From Maribacter algarum (ex Zhang et al. 2020) (GTDB lineage Bacteria > Bacteroidota > Bacteroidia > Flavobacteriales > Flavobacteriaceae), in assembly GCF_005885635.1 (NCBI RefSeq), contig NZ_VATY01000001.1:372001-436000 (forward strand): a stretch of DNA of 64,000 nt, in the 5' to 3' direction. The position numbers and the translations under genes were made by a program. Shown here piece by piece: positions 1 through 8,961 of the stretch (position 1 is its first letter; every line of letters begins with the position of its first letter). The notes beneath the pieces are model-generated. The model saw nothing but the letters and a program-made list of their open reading frames with translations. It did no database searches and was not told the DNA's origin.

Positions 1-1
1 A

Positions 2-1093
2 AATATTTGTATTATTCCGGCATCTGCTCACGGTACTAACCCTGCGTCTGCGGTAATGGCGGGAATGAAAGTAGTTGTCACTAAAACGGATGAAAGAGGC
101 AATATTGATGTCGCTGACTTAGAAGAAAAAGTGACCCTACATTCGGAAAATTTGGCTGCGTTAATGGTCACTTACCCTTCAACACATGGGGTTTTTGAAT
201 CATCAATCAGACATATAACAAAACTAATTCACGACCATGGTGGACAGGTCTATATGGATGGAGCCAATATGAATGCACAAGTAGGACTCACAAATCCCGG
301 GATGATTGGTGCAGATGTTTGTCACTTAAACCTTCATAAGACCTTTGCAATTCCACACGGTGGCGGCGGACCAGGAGTCGGACCGATTTGCGTTGCTGAA
401 CAATTAGTACCTTTTTTACCTGGAAATCCTTTGGTAAAAACAGGTGGTGACCAAGCCATAACGGCAATTTCGGGTGCCCCTTGGGGTAGCTCTTTGGCTT
501 GCTTGATTTCTTACGGATATATCAAGATGTTAGGTGAAAACGGATTAACAGATTCTACAAAAATTGCCATTCTTAATGCAAATTATATTAAAGAAAGATT
601 GGAAGGCAAATATGATGTGCTTTACACTGGCGAGCAAGGTCGTGCAGCACATGAGATGATTATCGACTGTAGACCCTTTAAAGCCCACGGAATTGAAGTT
701 ACCGATATTGCAAAGCGTCTGATGGACTATGGTTTTCATGCGCCAACGGTTTCATTTCCAGTGGCGGGAACCATGATGATTGAGCCAACAGAAAGTGAAA
801 GCCTTGATGAAATTGACCGTTTCTGCGATGCTATGATAGCCATTCGGGAGGAGATTGATGAAACGCAATTGGAAAATCCCAATAACGTTTTAAAAAACGC
901 ACCGCATACTATGAGTATGATAACTAGTGATTCTTGGGAGTTTCCATACAGCAGGCAAAAAGCGGCATTTCCATTATCCTATATCGAAGATAATAAGTTT
1001 TGGCCCTCGGTTCGCCGTGTAGATGATGCCTATGGCGACCGTAATCTCATTTGTACTTGTGCGCCGATTGAAGCGTATGCAGAAGTAGAGTAA
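2..1093 (+). CDS. gcvP: Glycine dehydrogenase (P-protein), C-terminal part
   Basis: This is the 3' end of the pyridoxal-phosphate-dependent decarboxylating subunit of the glycine cleavage system, which takes CO2 from glycine and passes the aminomethyl group to the lipoyl H-protein. The open frame runs in from the window edge, so the first ATG inside it (56) is not the true start. The first visible residues, [13 protein letters not shown], are a family signature. NLHKTF holds the lysine expected to bind PLP and is followed by the glycine-rich loop PHGGGGPG. About 364 of some 950 residues are present. A terminator hairpin follows directly. Confidence 0.96.
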   Translation, partial: NICIIPASAHGTNPASAVMAGMKVVVTKTDERGNIDVADLEEKVTLHSENLAALMVTYPSTHGVFESSIRHITKLIHDHGGQVYMDGANMNAQVGLTNPGMIGADVCHLNLHKTFAIPHGGGGPGVGPICVAEQLVPFLPGNPLVKTGGDQAITAISGAPWGSSLACLISYGYIKMLGENGLTDSTKIAILNANYIKERLEGKYDVLYTGEQGRAAHEMIIDCRPFKAHGIEVTDIAKRLMDYGFHAPTVSFPVAGTMMIEPTESESLDEIDRFCDAMIAIREEIDETQLENPNNVLKNAPHTMSMITSDSWEFPYSRQKAAFPLSYIEDNKFWPSVRRVDDAYGDRNLICTCAPIEAYAEVE

Positions 1094-1115
1094 GCTCAAT
1101 AAAAATAGTACTTTC

Positions 1116-1148
1116 AAGCCTTTTTCTATTTTGAGAAAGGCTTTTTTT
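1116..1148 (+). terminator. Rho-independent terminator after gcvP
   Basis: AAGCCTTT and AAAGGCTT form a hairpin stem followed by a run of seven T, 22 bases after the gcvP stop codon. Confidence 0.8.
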
Positions 1149-1188
1149 ATGTTTCGAAAGGAAGCAAAGTGGTGTTGACCGTCGTATT

Positions 1189-1212
1189 AAATATTATGCA
1201 CGCATAATATTT
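1189..1212. promoter_or_regulatory. Perfect 11-bp-arm inverted repeat upstream of the FabH-like gene
   Basis: AAATATTATGC and GCATAATATTT flank two bases, 45 bp before the likely ATG of the FabH-like gene. The core ATTATGCACGCATAAT (1193-1208) differs by one base from the palindrome at 12911-12926 upstream of another gene. This suggests an operator for a dimeric regulator. A weak AT-rich terminator is the alternative, since a short T run follows, but a better gcvP terminator already lies upstream. Confidence 0.5.
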
Positions 1213-1257
1213 TTAGATTTTTAGAGTATGTTTATTCGACCAAAAACCATAAGTCAC

Positions 1258-2337
1258 ATGCAAATCGCAATCACAGGTACCGGCAGCTACATACCAGAAA
1301 CAGTGGTTGAAAACCAAGATTTTGAAAAACACGAATTTCTAAATTCTGACGGTTCTTCGTTTAAACACGATAATCCTGTAATCATTGAAAAATTTAAAGC
1401 CATTACTGGTATAGGTGAACGACGCTATGTAGCCAAAAACTTGAATACCTCCGATATAGCCTTTCTTGCAGCCGAGCGAGCTATAGCGGATGCAGGAATT
1501 GACAAAGAGGACTTAAATTACATTATTCTTGCACATAATTTCGGCGATGTCGCTTATGGCCAATCTCAGGGAGATACCTTGCCAAGTTTAGCAACCCGCG
1601 TAAAACATCATTTGCGCATCAAGAATCCGAAGTGCGTCGCATATGACCTGATTTTCGGCTGTCCCGGATGGATTGAAGGTGTAAATCAGGCCAATGCATT
1701 TATCAAAAGTGGAATGGCCAAAAAGTGTTTGGTAATTGGTGCCGAAACGCTTTCACGAATAGTGGACCCCTATGACCGGGATTCAATGATTTATTCCGAC
1801 GGTGCTGGTGCAACAATTATAGAAGCAAAAGAAAATGCAGGGCAAATTTTATCTTGCGCAAGTGCAACCTATGCTCACGATGAGGCTTTTCTTTTATTCT
1901 TTGGAAAGTCATATAAAAGTCCATCGGATGCTACGCGTGCCGACCGGCAGGAAAATACAAAGTACATAAAGATGTATGGTCGAAAAATTTATGAGTTTGC
2001 GGTTACATACGTTCCCCAAGCCATGGATGATTGTCTAAAGGATAGTGGGGTATCAATAGCTGATATAAAGAAAATATTCATACATCAGGCCAATGAAAAG
2101 ATGGATGAAGCCATCGTAAAACGATTTTATGGTCTTTATGATATGGAAATGCCAGAAGGAATTATGCCAATGAATATTGGGAAATTAGGCAATAGTTCGG
2201 TGGCCACTATACCTACTCTTTTCGATATGGTTCGTAATGGAAAGTTGGAAAATCAATCTATTCAAAAGGGAGATGTTGTTATCTTTGCAAGTGTTGGCGC
2301 AGGTATGAATATAAACGCCATTGTATATAGGGTTTAA
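1258..2337 (+). CDS. 3-oxoacyl-ACP synthase III family protein (FabH-like)
   Basis: Thiolase-fold condensing enzyme of the FabH/KAS III type, which joins an acyl-CoA to malonyl-ACP. Counting from the ATG at 1258 (359 residues), the catalytic triad is visible: C135 in the FGCPGW segment, H276 in IHQAN and N312 in GKLGNSS. An in-frame ATG at 1228 would add ten residues, but MQIAITGTGSYIPE is the usual family beginning. The order of motifs agrees with an active enzyme. Whether it starts fatty acid synthesis or makes a special ketoacyl product cannot be told. The next two genes (methyltransferase, glycosyltransferase) lie on the same strand. Confidence 0.9.
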   Translation: MQIAITGTGSYIPETVVENQDFEKHEFLNSDGSSFKHDNPVIIEKFKAITGIGERRYVAKNLNTSDIAFLAAERAIADAGIDKEDLNYIILAHNFGDVAYGQSQGDTLPSLATRVKHHLRIKNPKCVAYDLIFGCPGWIEGVNQANAFIKSGMAKKCLVIGAETLSRIVDPYDRDSMIYSDGAGATIIEAKENAGQILSCASATYAHDEAFLLFFGKSYKSPSDATRADRQENTKYIKMYGRKIYEFAVTYVPQAMDDCLKDSGVSIADIKKIFIHQANEKMDEAIVKRFYGLYDMEMPEGIMPMNIGKLGNSSVATIPTLFDMVRNGKLENQSIQKGDVVIFASVGAGMNINAIVYRV

Positions 2338-2406
2338 AGTTTAAGGTCCCATGGTAAAGGTTCGGTAAACTTATAAACCCTGAACATAAAACCTTGAATT
2401 CTCTAG

Positions 2407-2928
2407 ATGTACGAAAAGACTTTTCCGAATAAACGTTTTCAAAATACACTTTCCTTTCTGCAAAAACATATATCAACAGATGAATCTATTTTAGATTTGG
2501 GTGTATCAAATCCCTTTTCCGAAATAATGACCAGAGAGGGTTATTCTGTACAAAATACCTTAGGAGAAGATTTAGATATAGAATTTTCCTCGGTCCAAAA
2601 TTCAACCGCTCAAGTGGTCACCGCTTTCGAAATTTTTGAACACCTCATAGCTCCCTTTAATGTATTAAGAGAAATTAAGGCGAATAAACTGGTTGCTAGT
2701 ATTCCTAGGCGCTTATGGTTTTCTCCTGCATACCAAAGTAAAACGGATCCTTGGGATAGACATTACCACGAATTTGAAGATTGGCAATTTGATTGGCTGC
2801 TCGAAAAAGCGGGTTGGACGATAAAAGACAGTGCTAAATGGACTAACCCAGTCAAAAAAATTGGAATACGCCCTTTACTCCGAAGTTTTACACCTAGGTA
2901 TTACATCGTTTATGCTGAGCGTAAGTAA
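2407..2928 (+). CDS. Small class I SAM-dependent methyltransferase-like protein
   Basis: A 173-residue protein resembling the short Methyltransf_11/23 type. The segment ILDLGVSNPFS stands where the SAM-binding glycine-rich loop LDxGCGxG is expected, but the glycines are largely replaced. A later stretch, VVTAFEIFEHLIAPFNVL, matches the motif (FEVxEHxxDP) common in these enzymes. It ends with a conserved-looking YYIVYAERK. The substrate is unknown. It sits 69 bp after the FabH-like gene and 84 bp before a glycosyltransferase, so shared transcription is possible. The degenerate first motif leaves open whether it is catalytic. Confidence 0.68.
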   Translation: MYEKTFPNKRFQNTLSFLQKHISTDESILDLGVSNPFSEIMTREGYSVQNTLGEDLDIEFSSVQNSTAQVVTAFEIFEHLIAPFNVLREIKANKLVASIPRRLWFSPAYQSKTDPWDRHYHEFEDWQFDWLLEKAGWTIKDSAKWTNPVKKIGIRPLLRSFTPRYYIVYAERK

Positions 2929-2945
2929 TTCCAAGATTAAAATCC

Positions 2946-2987
2946 CAAATTCCAATGTATATTCTTGGAAGTAGCATTTGGAATTTG
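2946..2987. repeat. Intergenic inverted repeat
   Basis: CAAATTCCAA (2946-2955) is the exact reverse complement of TTGGAATTTG (2978-2987), with 22 bases between. It lies in the gap between the methyltransferase and glycosyltransferase genes. A similar AAATTCCAAA-rich stretch precedes uppS near 8785-8810. It may be a remnant of a dispersed intergenic repeat. Confidence 0.5.
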
Positions 2988-3012
2988 TTATTTATAATTT
3001 GGTGCTTGTAAT

Positions 3013-3864
3013 ATGAAATATTATATAATCATTCCCGCGCATAACGAAGAAGCCTTTTTGGCCGACACGCTAAATTCTATTCTAAGACAAAGTTTAAGGC
3101 CGCAAAAGGTAATTGTCGTAAACGATAATTCTTCAGATGGAACGGAAACCATCATAAATGAGTTCACAACGTTAAGTCCTATTTTCTCAAAATTGAATAC
3201 GGCCTCTTCCGAAATTCACATGCCCGGTAGCAAGGTCGTAAATGCATTTAACAAAGGTTTAGCTATTTTGGATGATAATTATGATTTTATGGTAAAGCTT
3301 GATGCTGATATCATTCTACCCGATAATTACTTCGAACGTATCGCTTATATTTTCACTGGAAACCCTAAAGTGGGTATCGCCGGAGGGTTTATATATGAGA
3401 AAGATGCAGAAGGTAGATGGAAATTGAATCACCCAATGAACAAAAACCATGTTCGCGGGGCATTTAAAGCCTATTCTAAGACATGTTTTAAAGCCATAGA
3501 TGGACTTAAAGCAGCAATGGGATGGGATACTATTGATGAGCTTTTAGCACAGTACAACGACTTCGAAATCTTTACCGATGATAGTCTGCACGCCAAACAC
3601 CTAAGACCAACTGGTCACTCTTATAATGAAAAAGCAAAATTGCTTCAAGGAAAGGCCATGTACGCCATGCGCTATGGCTTTTGGATTACCTTTATTGCTT
3701 CTGCAAAAATGGCTTGGAAAGTCAAAAAGTGGAAACGCTTTATTGATAACTTCGAAGGATACTATACTGCAAGAAAAGAAAAGGAACCATTTTTAGTAAA
3801 CGAAGAACAAGGAAAGTTCATTAGGAATCTACGCTGGAAAAACATAAAGAGAAAACTCTTTTAA
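3013..3864 (+). CDS. Family 2 glycosyltransferase
   Basis: A 283-residue GT-A fold glycosyltransferase that would move a sugar from a nucleotide donor onto an unknown acceptor. It starts with IIIPAHNEE, the usual GT2 opening strand. VNDNSSDGT follows in the nucleotide-binding region and KLDADIILPDNY carries the metal-binding DxD. There is no clear transmembrane helix, so it is probably cytosolic or peripheral. The gene converges with the Skp/OmpH operon, with a short hairpin-like sequence between them. It lies far from the main exopolysaccharide locus of the window, so its product may be a different glycan. Confidence 0.88.
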   Translation: MKYYIIIPAHNEEAFLADTLNSILRQSLRPQKVIVVNDNSSDGTETIINEFTTLSPIFSKLNTASSEIHMPGSKVVNAFNKGLAILDDNYDFMVKLDADIILPDNYFERIAYIFTGNPKVGIAGGFIYEKDAEGRWKLNHPMNKNHVRGAFKAYSKTCFKAIDGLKAAMGWDTIDELLAQYNDFEIFTDDSLHAKHLRPTGHSYNEKAKLLQGKAMYAMRYGFWITFIASAKMAWKVKKWKRFIDNFEGYYTARKEKEPFLVNEEQGKFIRNLRWKNIKRKLF

Positions 3865-3869
3865 ACAAA

Positions 3870-3894
3870 AACGTCCCACAAGTTGCGAGACGTT
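3870..3894. terminator. Weak hairpin between convergent genes
   Basis: AACGTC (3870-3875) pairs with GACGTT (3889-3894). The inner stem is interrupted by mismatches. It lies between the 3' ends of the glycosyltransferase and ompH genes and may stop transcription from both sides. Confidence 0.4.
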
Positions 3895-3919
3895 CTTAAA
3901 GTATATCTAATTAAACTTC

Positions 3920-4429
3920 CTAAAAACCTAGCTCTTGTTTTACTTCTGGAAGTAAATCTTTTCCTTTAAATACTATGAGTCCTCCAGGTTGTTGAGCGTC
4001 TAATACGTAGTCAAAACCTTGAGCGGCTGCAACTTTATCAATGGCTGCTTTGGCTCTTTCAGAAATAGGTGCAAATAACTCGGCTTGCTTCTTTTGAATC
4101 TCCTGTTGCGCAGCTTGTTGCGCCTCACCGATACTTTTTTCAAAACCTTGAAGTTCTAAAGCTCTTTTCTGGTTCTCCTCTTCAGTTTTTGCTCCAGCTT
4201 CATTTTTATACAATGTGTACTTATTCTGCAATTCTGTCATCGAAGCTTGAATATCTGCTTGATACGTTTCAGAGAGTTTCTTTAATTCAGATTCAGCAGC
4301 TTTCATTGCTGGCATGTCAGCTAATAATTTCTGAACGTCAATGTGAGCTACCTTGCTCTGGGCGTTTACAAAACTTGATGCCGCGATGAACAAAACTAGT
4401 GCTACAGCAATCTTTTTTAAATGTTTCAT
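3920..4429 (-). CDS. OmpH/Skp family periplasmic chaperone
   Basis: A 169-residue Skp-like holdase that would bind unfolded outer membrane proteins in the periplasm on their way to BamA. An N-terminal signal peptide ends near SSFVNAQS. It is followed by KVAHIDVQKLLADMPAMKAAESEL, the typical first strand and helix, and then by a long alanine/glutamate/glutamine-rich helical hairpin (the tentacle). The C-terminal strand contains VLDAQQPGGLIVFKGKDLL. It is the last gene of the nadK-uppS-bamA-ompH operon and the second Skp copy there. Its length is normal for the family. Confidence 0.93.
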   Translation of the reverse strand: MKHLKKIAVALVLFIAASSFVNAQSKVAHIDVQKLLADMPAMKAAESELKKLSETYQADIQASMTELQNKYTLYKNEAGAKTEEENQKRALELQGFEKSIGEAQQAAQQEIQKKQAELFAPISERAKAAIDKVAAAQGFDYVLDAQQPGGLIVFKGKDLLPEVKQELGF

Positions 4430-4479
4430 GAGTTTAATTTTAAAATTTGAGTGTTAATTTATGTTAGTGAAAATAATAT

Positions 4480-5304
4480 TTATCCGTTTTCTGAATTGTC
4501 TTCAGTATCTTTTTTTCGTTCCTCTTGCTTCGCCTTCTTCTTTGCTTCGCGCTCTTCTAGTAATTTCTTTCTTCTTTCTTCATATGCCTTCTTTCTTTCT
4601 TCCCTCAACTTCAGCTGCTCAGCTCTCTTTTCATCAGCCGTCTTATTTCTTGCGTCGGCCGCTTTCTCCGCCTGCTCCTTTCGAGCCTTCAACTCATCGC
4701 TCATTTCCTCAACTGGCTCTTCCTCATCTTCAAACCGACTTTTCCGAGGTGCCTTTTTCTTAGGAGCACTCACCTTTCTAGTTCGTGCTATACCTCTCAA
4801 AATCTGGTCACTAATATCGTGTCTTTTCTGGGAATACAACATTACGACATCCGCTGATTTATCGAAAATAAAATCATATTTTTTATTCGTTCCTATTTTC
4901 TGTACTTCATTGAAAACTTGATCTTGTATTGGTTGTATCAATTGTCGTTTTTGTAAAACCAAATCTCCCTGTGGACCAAAACGATCTTGTTGATAATCAA
5001 ACATTTCTTTTTCAAGAATCTGAATTTCCTCTTCCCGCTCTGAAATCAACTCATCGGTCAACAAAACTTTTTCAGCCATGAGATCTTTTTTCATTTGCTC
5101 AACCGAATTTTGCTTTTGCTCGATTTCTCCTTTCCATTTTTGCACTTTCGTTTCCAATTGTGCCGTTGCATCACGATACTCTTCTACGTTCTCCAAGATA
5201 TATTCCATATCTACATAAGCTATTCGAACTCCTCTTTGGGCAAAGGTGTACGAAGAAAAAAGTACAGCTATCAGTACAATAAGAACTTGTGTTTTTGCTT
5301 TCAT
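4480..5304 (-). CDS. OmpH/Skp family chaperone with long charged C-terminal tail
   Basis: Second Skp-like protein, 274 residues. A signal peptide ends near SYTFAQRG. The Skp core (RIAYVDMEYILENVEEYRDA, a helical hairpin, then KYDFIFDKSADVVMLYS) ends near residue 170. About 95 further residues are very rich in K, E and R and are predicted to form a highly charged helix or coiled coil. That tail is absent from the neighbouring 169-residue paralog. The gene lies 50 bp upstream of that copy and 93 bp downstream of bamA, so it very likely serves the same outer membrane assembly route. The role of the tail is unknown. Confidence 0.92.
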   Translation of the reverse strand: MKAKTQVLIVLIAVLFSSYTFAQRGVRIAYVDMEYILENVEEYRDATAQLETKVQKWKGEIEQKQNSVEQMKKDLMAEKVLLTDELISEREEEIQILEKEMFDYQQDRFGPQGDLVLQKRQLIQPIQDQVFNEVQKIGTNKKYDFIFDKSADVVMLYSQKRHDISDQILRGIARTRKVSAPKKKAPRKSRFEDEEEPVEEMSDELKARKEQAEKAADARNKTADEKRAEQLKLREERKKAYEERRKKLLEEREAKKKAKQEERKKDTEDNSENG

Positions 5305-5397
5305 TTTTGATTTCGTTTTATCCTATAGAAAATATCGTGCCAAAAATACTAAAACTTTATAAATGAGCGCTTTAGATTTTGATACGAAGCTATTAAA

Positions 5398-8028
5398 TCA
5401 AAACTGTTGGCCGATAATGAAGTGTGTTTGCCAGCCACTCGGCCCATTGCCAATAGATTGTGGTCTTAAGTCCTCATCAAACCCATAACCAAAATCTATC
5501 CCCAATAACCCAAATGCAGGCATGAAAATACGGATCCCCACTCCAGCCGATCGTTTAATCTGAAACGGATTAAACTCCTGAAAATTGTTGAAAGCGTTAC
5601 CTCCTTCTAAAAAAGCTAGTCCGTAGATGGATGCTGAAGGTTTTAAAGTTAGCGGATATCTAAGTTCTACGGAGAATTTATTGTATATCAAACCACCCTC
5701 CTGCTGACCGGTTAATTCATCAACTGGGGTAAGTGATTGGTTTTCATACCCTCTTAATTGAATGATATCTCGACCGTCTAAGGTAAAATTACCTAGACCA
5801 TCACCACCCACAAAAAATCGTTCAAAAGGGACATCACCTACATCATTATTATAGTTTCCTAAAAACCCGAACTCTACATTTGTTCTTAAAACAAGTGATT
5901 TATCAGCACTACCGACTAAAGTGGTATACCAATCTCCTTTGAATTTTAACTTATAATATTCCAACCATCGAAATCGCTCTTGATCTGAATTTTCAAGTTC
6001 AGCAGATTCTTCAGCTGATAAGGTTTCGCCTTGTTGTAAAGTCGATCTTTTAATATTAAGCTCTTCACTTCGGTCTCTGAGTGACTCAAAATCCTTGTCA
6101 CTAAAAAGGGAATAGGGAGGTGTAAACTTGGCCGTTATCTCAAAATTCGACCCTCCTCTTGGGAAAATTCGCCCACCAGAAGTTGCATTCCTAGAAATAC
6201 CCAAGGTATAGGCAATCGAATTTGATTTGCCATTACCAAAATTGAATAGGCCAATATTATAGTTCCTAAAATCATAAAGCTGATAACCCAAAGAGTGAGA
6301 AATGGTAAAAAAATCATCTGGCCATTGTACTCGCTTTGCTAGACCGAGAGTTGCTCCAGTTATAGAAAACTGTTGCTCTTTATTCGGTTGAAATCTACCG
6401 CGATTATCTCTAGTAACACCAAATTGCTGTGTTCTAGACACCGATAGGTTAAATCGTACGGGCTTTTTACCCCCTAACCAAGGTTCAGAGAAATTAAGAC
6501 TGTAGACCCTAAAGGTTCTACTTGCTTGAAGTCTCAAAGCAAAGGTTTGCCCATCACCCATGGGCACTGGCTTGTATGCCTCACCCTTTAAGATATTACC
6601 AATAGAGAAGTTACTAAATGAAAGACCTAGCGTTCCAATAAATCCGCCACCGCCATAACCACCTTGTAATTCAATCTGACTTGAACCAGATTCAACCAAG
6701 CTATAGGCCAAATCTACGGTACCTTCATTTGGATTTGGGTTCTGAATATCCGGCTTAATCTGCTCAGCATCAAAATAACCCAATTGACCTAGCTCTCGAA
6801 TACTACGAATGATATCAGACTTGTTATACTTCTGACCTGGCCGGGTACGGAGTTCTCTAAAAATTACGTGATCGTTTGTTTTTTCATTACCAGTTACCGT
6901 AACATGGTCTAAGAATGTCTCTTTGCCTTCAATAATTCGTATCTCGAAATTTATGGTGTCATTCTCCGCAGAAACCTCAACCGGATTAATACTTGAAAAG
7001 AGATACCCGTTGTTCTGATAAGCGCTTGTAATATCCTCTGCGTCTGGTTTTGAATCATCGGCAATTCTTTTTCGAAGTAAAACACCATTATAGGTAGAAC
7101 CTTTTTTTATTCTTAAAAAGCTATTCAGCTGCCGATCCGTATAAACACTATTACCAACGAAATCAATATCACCAAAATAGTACTTATTACCTTCCTCGAC
7201 TTTGATCTTGATATCAATATTGTTTTCATCGACGTTTACTATAGTATCGGACAAAACTCTTGCGTCTCTGTATCCATTTTCTGCATATTTATCCACAAGT
7301 AGGTCGAGGTCATTGTCATAGTCATCTTGAATATACTTGGACTTTTTCCAAAAACGACCAAACTGTCTTTTCTTCGTTTTCTTTAAGGCTTTACGAAGTT
7401 TCTTAGCCGGCAACTTTTCGTTGCCTTCAAATACAATATCATTGATTTTTACCTTATCTCCCTTTTTAACATTGACTACCATAGAGCGAGTATTGGTATC
7501 AACCGTATCTTTAGCCGTCGCAATATTCACCTTTGCATTTAAATAGCCCTGCTTCTTGTACTTGTTCTGAAGGTAGTTTTTGGTATTCGCGATTAAACTT
7601 TCAGTTATTTTCTTTCCTTTTTTAAGGTCGGTATCCTTAAGGATTTCATCTACTTTTCGCTTCTTCACCCCGTATACCGTTACCTTAGACAAGGTTGGCC
7701 TTTCGTTGATTACCAGCTCTAAAAAGATTTTCTCTCCTTCAACATTCGTAATAAAGAAGTCGATATTCGTAAAGAGCTCTAAACTCCATAACTTATTGAT
7801 AACCGCACTTATCTGATCTCCAGGCACCGTTATAGGCTGTCCAACACGTAAACCCGTATATGTCTTTACAGTTTGCTCGTTATAACTTTGAAGTCCGGTG
7901 ACTTCAAGACCACCGAGAATATATTTTTTACCATTCTCATACGAAGCGCCTTCTTGAGCGCTCAAATTAATCAAGGTAAAAAGTAGTAGGAGTGTAAATA
8001 AGAATTCAAGGGATATGAATTTTTTCAT
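5398..8028 (-). CDS. bamA: Outer membrane protein assembly factor BamA
   Basis: Central Omp85 protein of the outer membrane beta-barrel assembly machine. The start at 8028 gives 876 residues beginning MKKFISLEFLFTLL, a clear signal peptide ending near LSAQEG. A longer reading from 8061 would overlap uppS by 29 bases and hide this signal. Several POTRA domains follow (for example VTVYGVKKRKVDEIL, DIVFEGNEKLPAKKL and DIDFVGNSVYTDRQL) up to about residue 450. The rest is the beta-barrel, with a C-terminal strand ending HFIIGQQF (terminal phenylalanine). The start codon is four bases after the uppS stop, indicating an operon. Confidence 0.96.
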   Translation of the reverse strand: MKKFISLEFLFTLLLLFTLINLSAQEGASYENGKKYILGGLEVTGLQSYNEQTVKTYTGLRVGQPITVPGDQISAVINKLWSLELFTNIDFFITNVEGEKIFLELVINERPTLSKVTVYGVKKRKVDEILKDTDLKKGKKITESLIANTKNYLQNKYKKQGYLNAKVNIATAKDTVDTNTRSMVVNVKKGDKVKINDIVFEGNEKLPAKKLRKALKKTKKRQFGRFWKKSKYIQDDYDNDLDLLVDKYAENGYRDARVLSDTIVNVDENNIDIKIKVEEGNKYYFGDIDFVGNSVYTDRQLNSFLRIKKGSTYNGVLLRKRIADDSKPDAEDITSAYQNNGYLFSSINPVEVSAENDTINFEIRIIEGKETFLDHVTVTGNEKTNDHVIFRELRTRPGQKYNKSDIIRSIRELGQLGYFDAEQIKPDIQNPNPNEGTVDLAYSLVESGSSQIELQGGYGGGGFIGTLGLSFSNFSIGNILKGEAYKPVPMGDGQTFALRLQASRTFRVYSLNFSEPWLGGKKPVRFNLSVSRTQQFGVTRDNRGRFQPNKEQQFSITGATLGLAKRVQWPDDFFTISHSLGYQLYDFRNYNIGLFNFGNGKSNSIAYTLGISRNATSGGRIFPRGGSNFEITAKFTPPYSLFSDKDFESLRDRSEELNIKRSTLQQGETLSAEESAELENSDQERFRWLEYYKLKFKGDWYTTLVGSADKSLVLRTNVEFGFLGNYNNDVGDVPFERFFVGGDGLGNFTLDGRDIIQLRGYENQSLTPVDELTGQQEGGLIYNKFSVELRYPLTLKPSASIYGLAFLEGGNAFNNFQEFNPFQIKRSAGVGIRIFMPAFGLLGIDFGYGFDEDLRPQSIGNGPSGWQTHFIIGQQF

Positions 8029-8032
8029 ACCG

Positions 8033-8773
8033 CTAGTTGAGTTGTTCGCTAGTTTTTCCAAATCGTCTTTCTCTGTTCTGGTAGTTTTGAATGGCCTGTA
8101 CTAAATGTTCTTCGCTAAAATCGGGCCAAAATACGTCTATAAAATATAATTCGGCGTATGCTATTTGCCAAAGTAAAAAATTGCTGATTCTATGTTCTCC
8201 GCTCGTTCGTATTAGCAAATCTACATCGGGCAAATCATGCGTGTAAAGATGGTTATTAATAATCGTTTCATCAATACTTTCAATAGAAATTATATTATTT
8301 TTAACTTTGGTACTTATCTGTTTTACAGCATTTTTAAGCTCTTCGCGGGCACCATAGCTAAGTGCCAGCGTAAGCGTCATTCCCGCGTTTTTTCTTGTTT
8401 TTTCCATTACCTCTATCAACTCTTTTCGTGCCTTATCTGGTAAGGAATCGATATCACCAATAGTGTTCAACCGAACATCATTTTTTATGAAAGTTTTAAG
8501 TTCTTTCTTAAGGGAAGAAACTAGAAGACGCATTAGTGTATCAACCTCAAGCTTGGGTCTTTTCCAGTTTTCTGTTGAAAATGTATAGAGCGTAAGATAT
8601 TCTATTTTAAGCTTCACACAGTTCTCAACAGTTGTCCGAACCGTTTTTACACCATTTTCATGCCCAAATACACGGAATTTTCCTTTTTGCTTTGCCCATC
8701 TTCCATTGCCATCCATAATTATGGCAATATGACGCGGTAGGTTTTTTTCAGTTATGTCTGCGATTGTGTTCAT
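8033..8773 (-). CDS. uppS: Isoprenyl transferase (undecaprenyl diphosphate synthase)
   Basis: Cis-prenyltransferase that extends farnesyl diphosphate with isopentenyl units to undecaprenyl diphosphate, the lipid carrier for peptidoglycan and for the polysaccharides made further along in this window. 246 residues, the usual length. IAIIMDGNGRWA holds the catalytic aspartate. TLYTFSTENWKRP and DLLIRTSGEHRISNFLLWQ are the other family signatures. It is transcribed with nadK and the DUF6089-like gene upstream and bamA immediately downstream. Confidence 0.97.
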   Translation of the reverse strand: MNTIADITEKNLPRHIAIIMDGNGRWAKQKGKFRVFGHENGVKTVRTTVENCVKLKIEYLTLYTFSTENWKRPKLEVDTLMRLLVSSLKKELKTFIKNDVRLNTIGDIDSLPDKARKELIEVMEKTRKNAGMTLTLALSYGAREELKNAVKQISTKVKNNIISIESIDETIINNHLYTHDLPDVDLLIRTSGEHRISNFLLWQIAYAELYFIDVFWPDFSEEHLVQAIQNYQNRERRFGKTSEQLN

Positions 8774-8961
8774 TTAGAATAAATTCCAAAATTCAAAAAA
8801 AACAAATTCCAAAAGAAACTAGAAAGTTTCTGAGGCATTATTTTGAGACTATGCGTTAAATCAAGGGATTAACTTCAAATTTACTCTCTGCTAAAAAGCG
8901 GTGCAAATATAAGCAGACATTTTGGACAAGACGTCACGGAATTGCAATGATTACGAAGAAA

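Noticed and set aside
2-1093. Truncated or broken gcvP
   Set aside because: The missing N-terminal part is cut off by the window edge; the visible frame is intact to its stop.
4451-4921. Plus-strand frame of 156 codons (also 4461-4763)
   Set aside because: It lies opposite the long K/E-rich tail of the OmpH gene; the serine/phenylalanine-rich translation is the mirror of that charged sequence.
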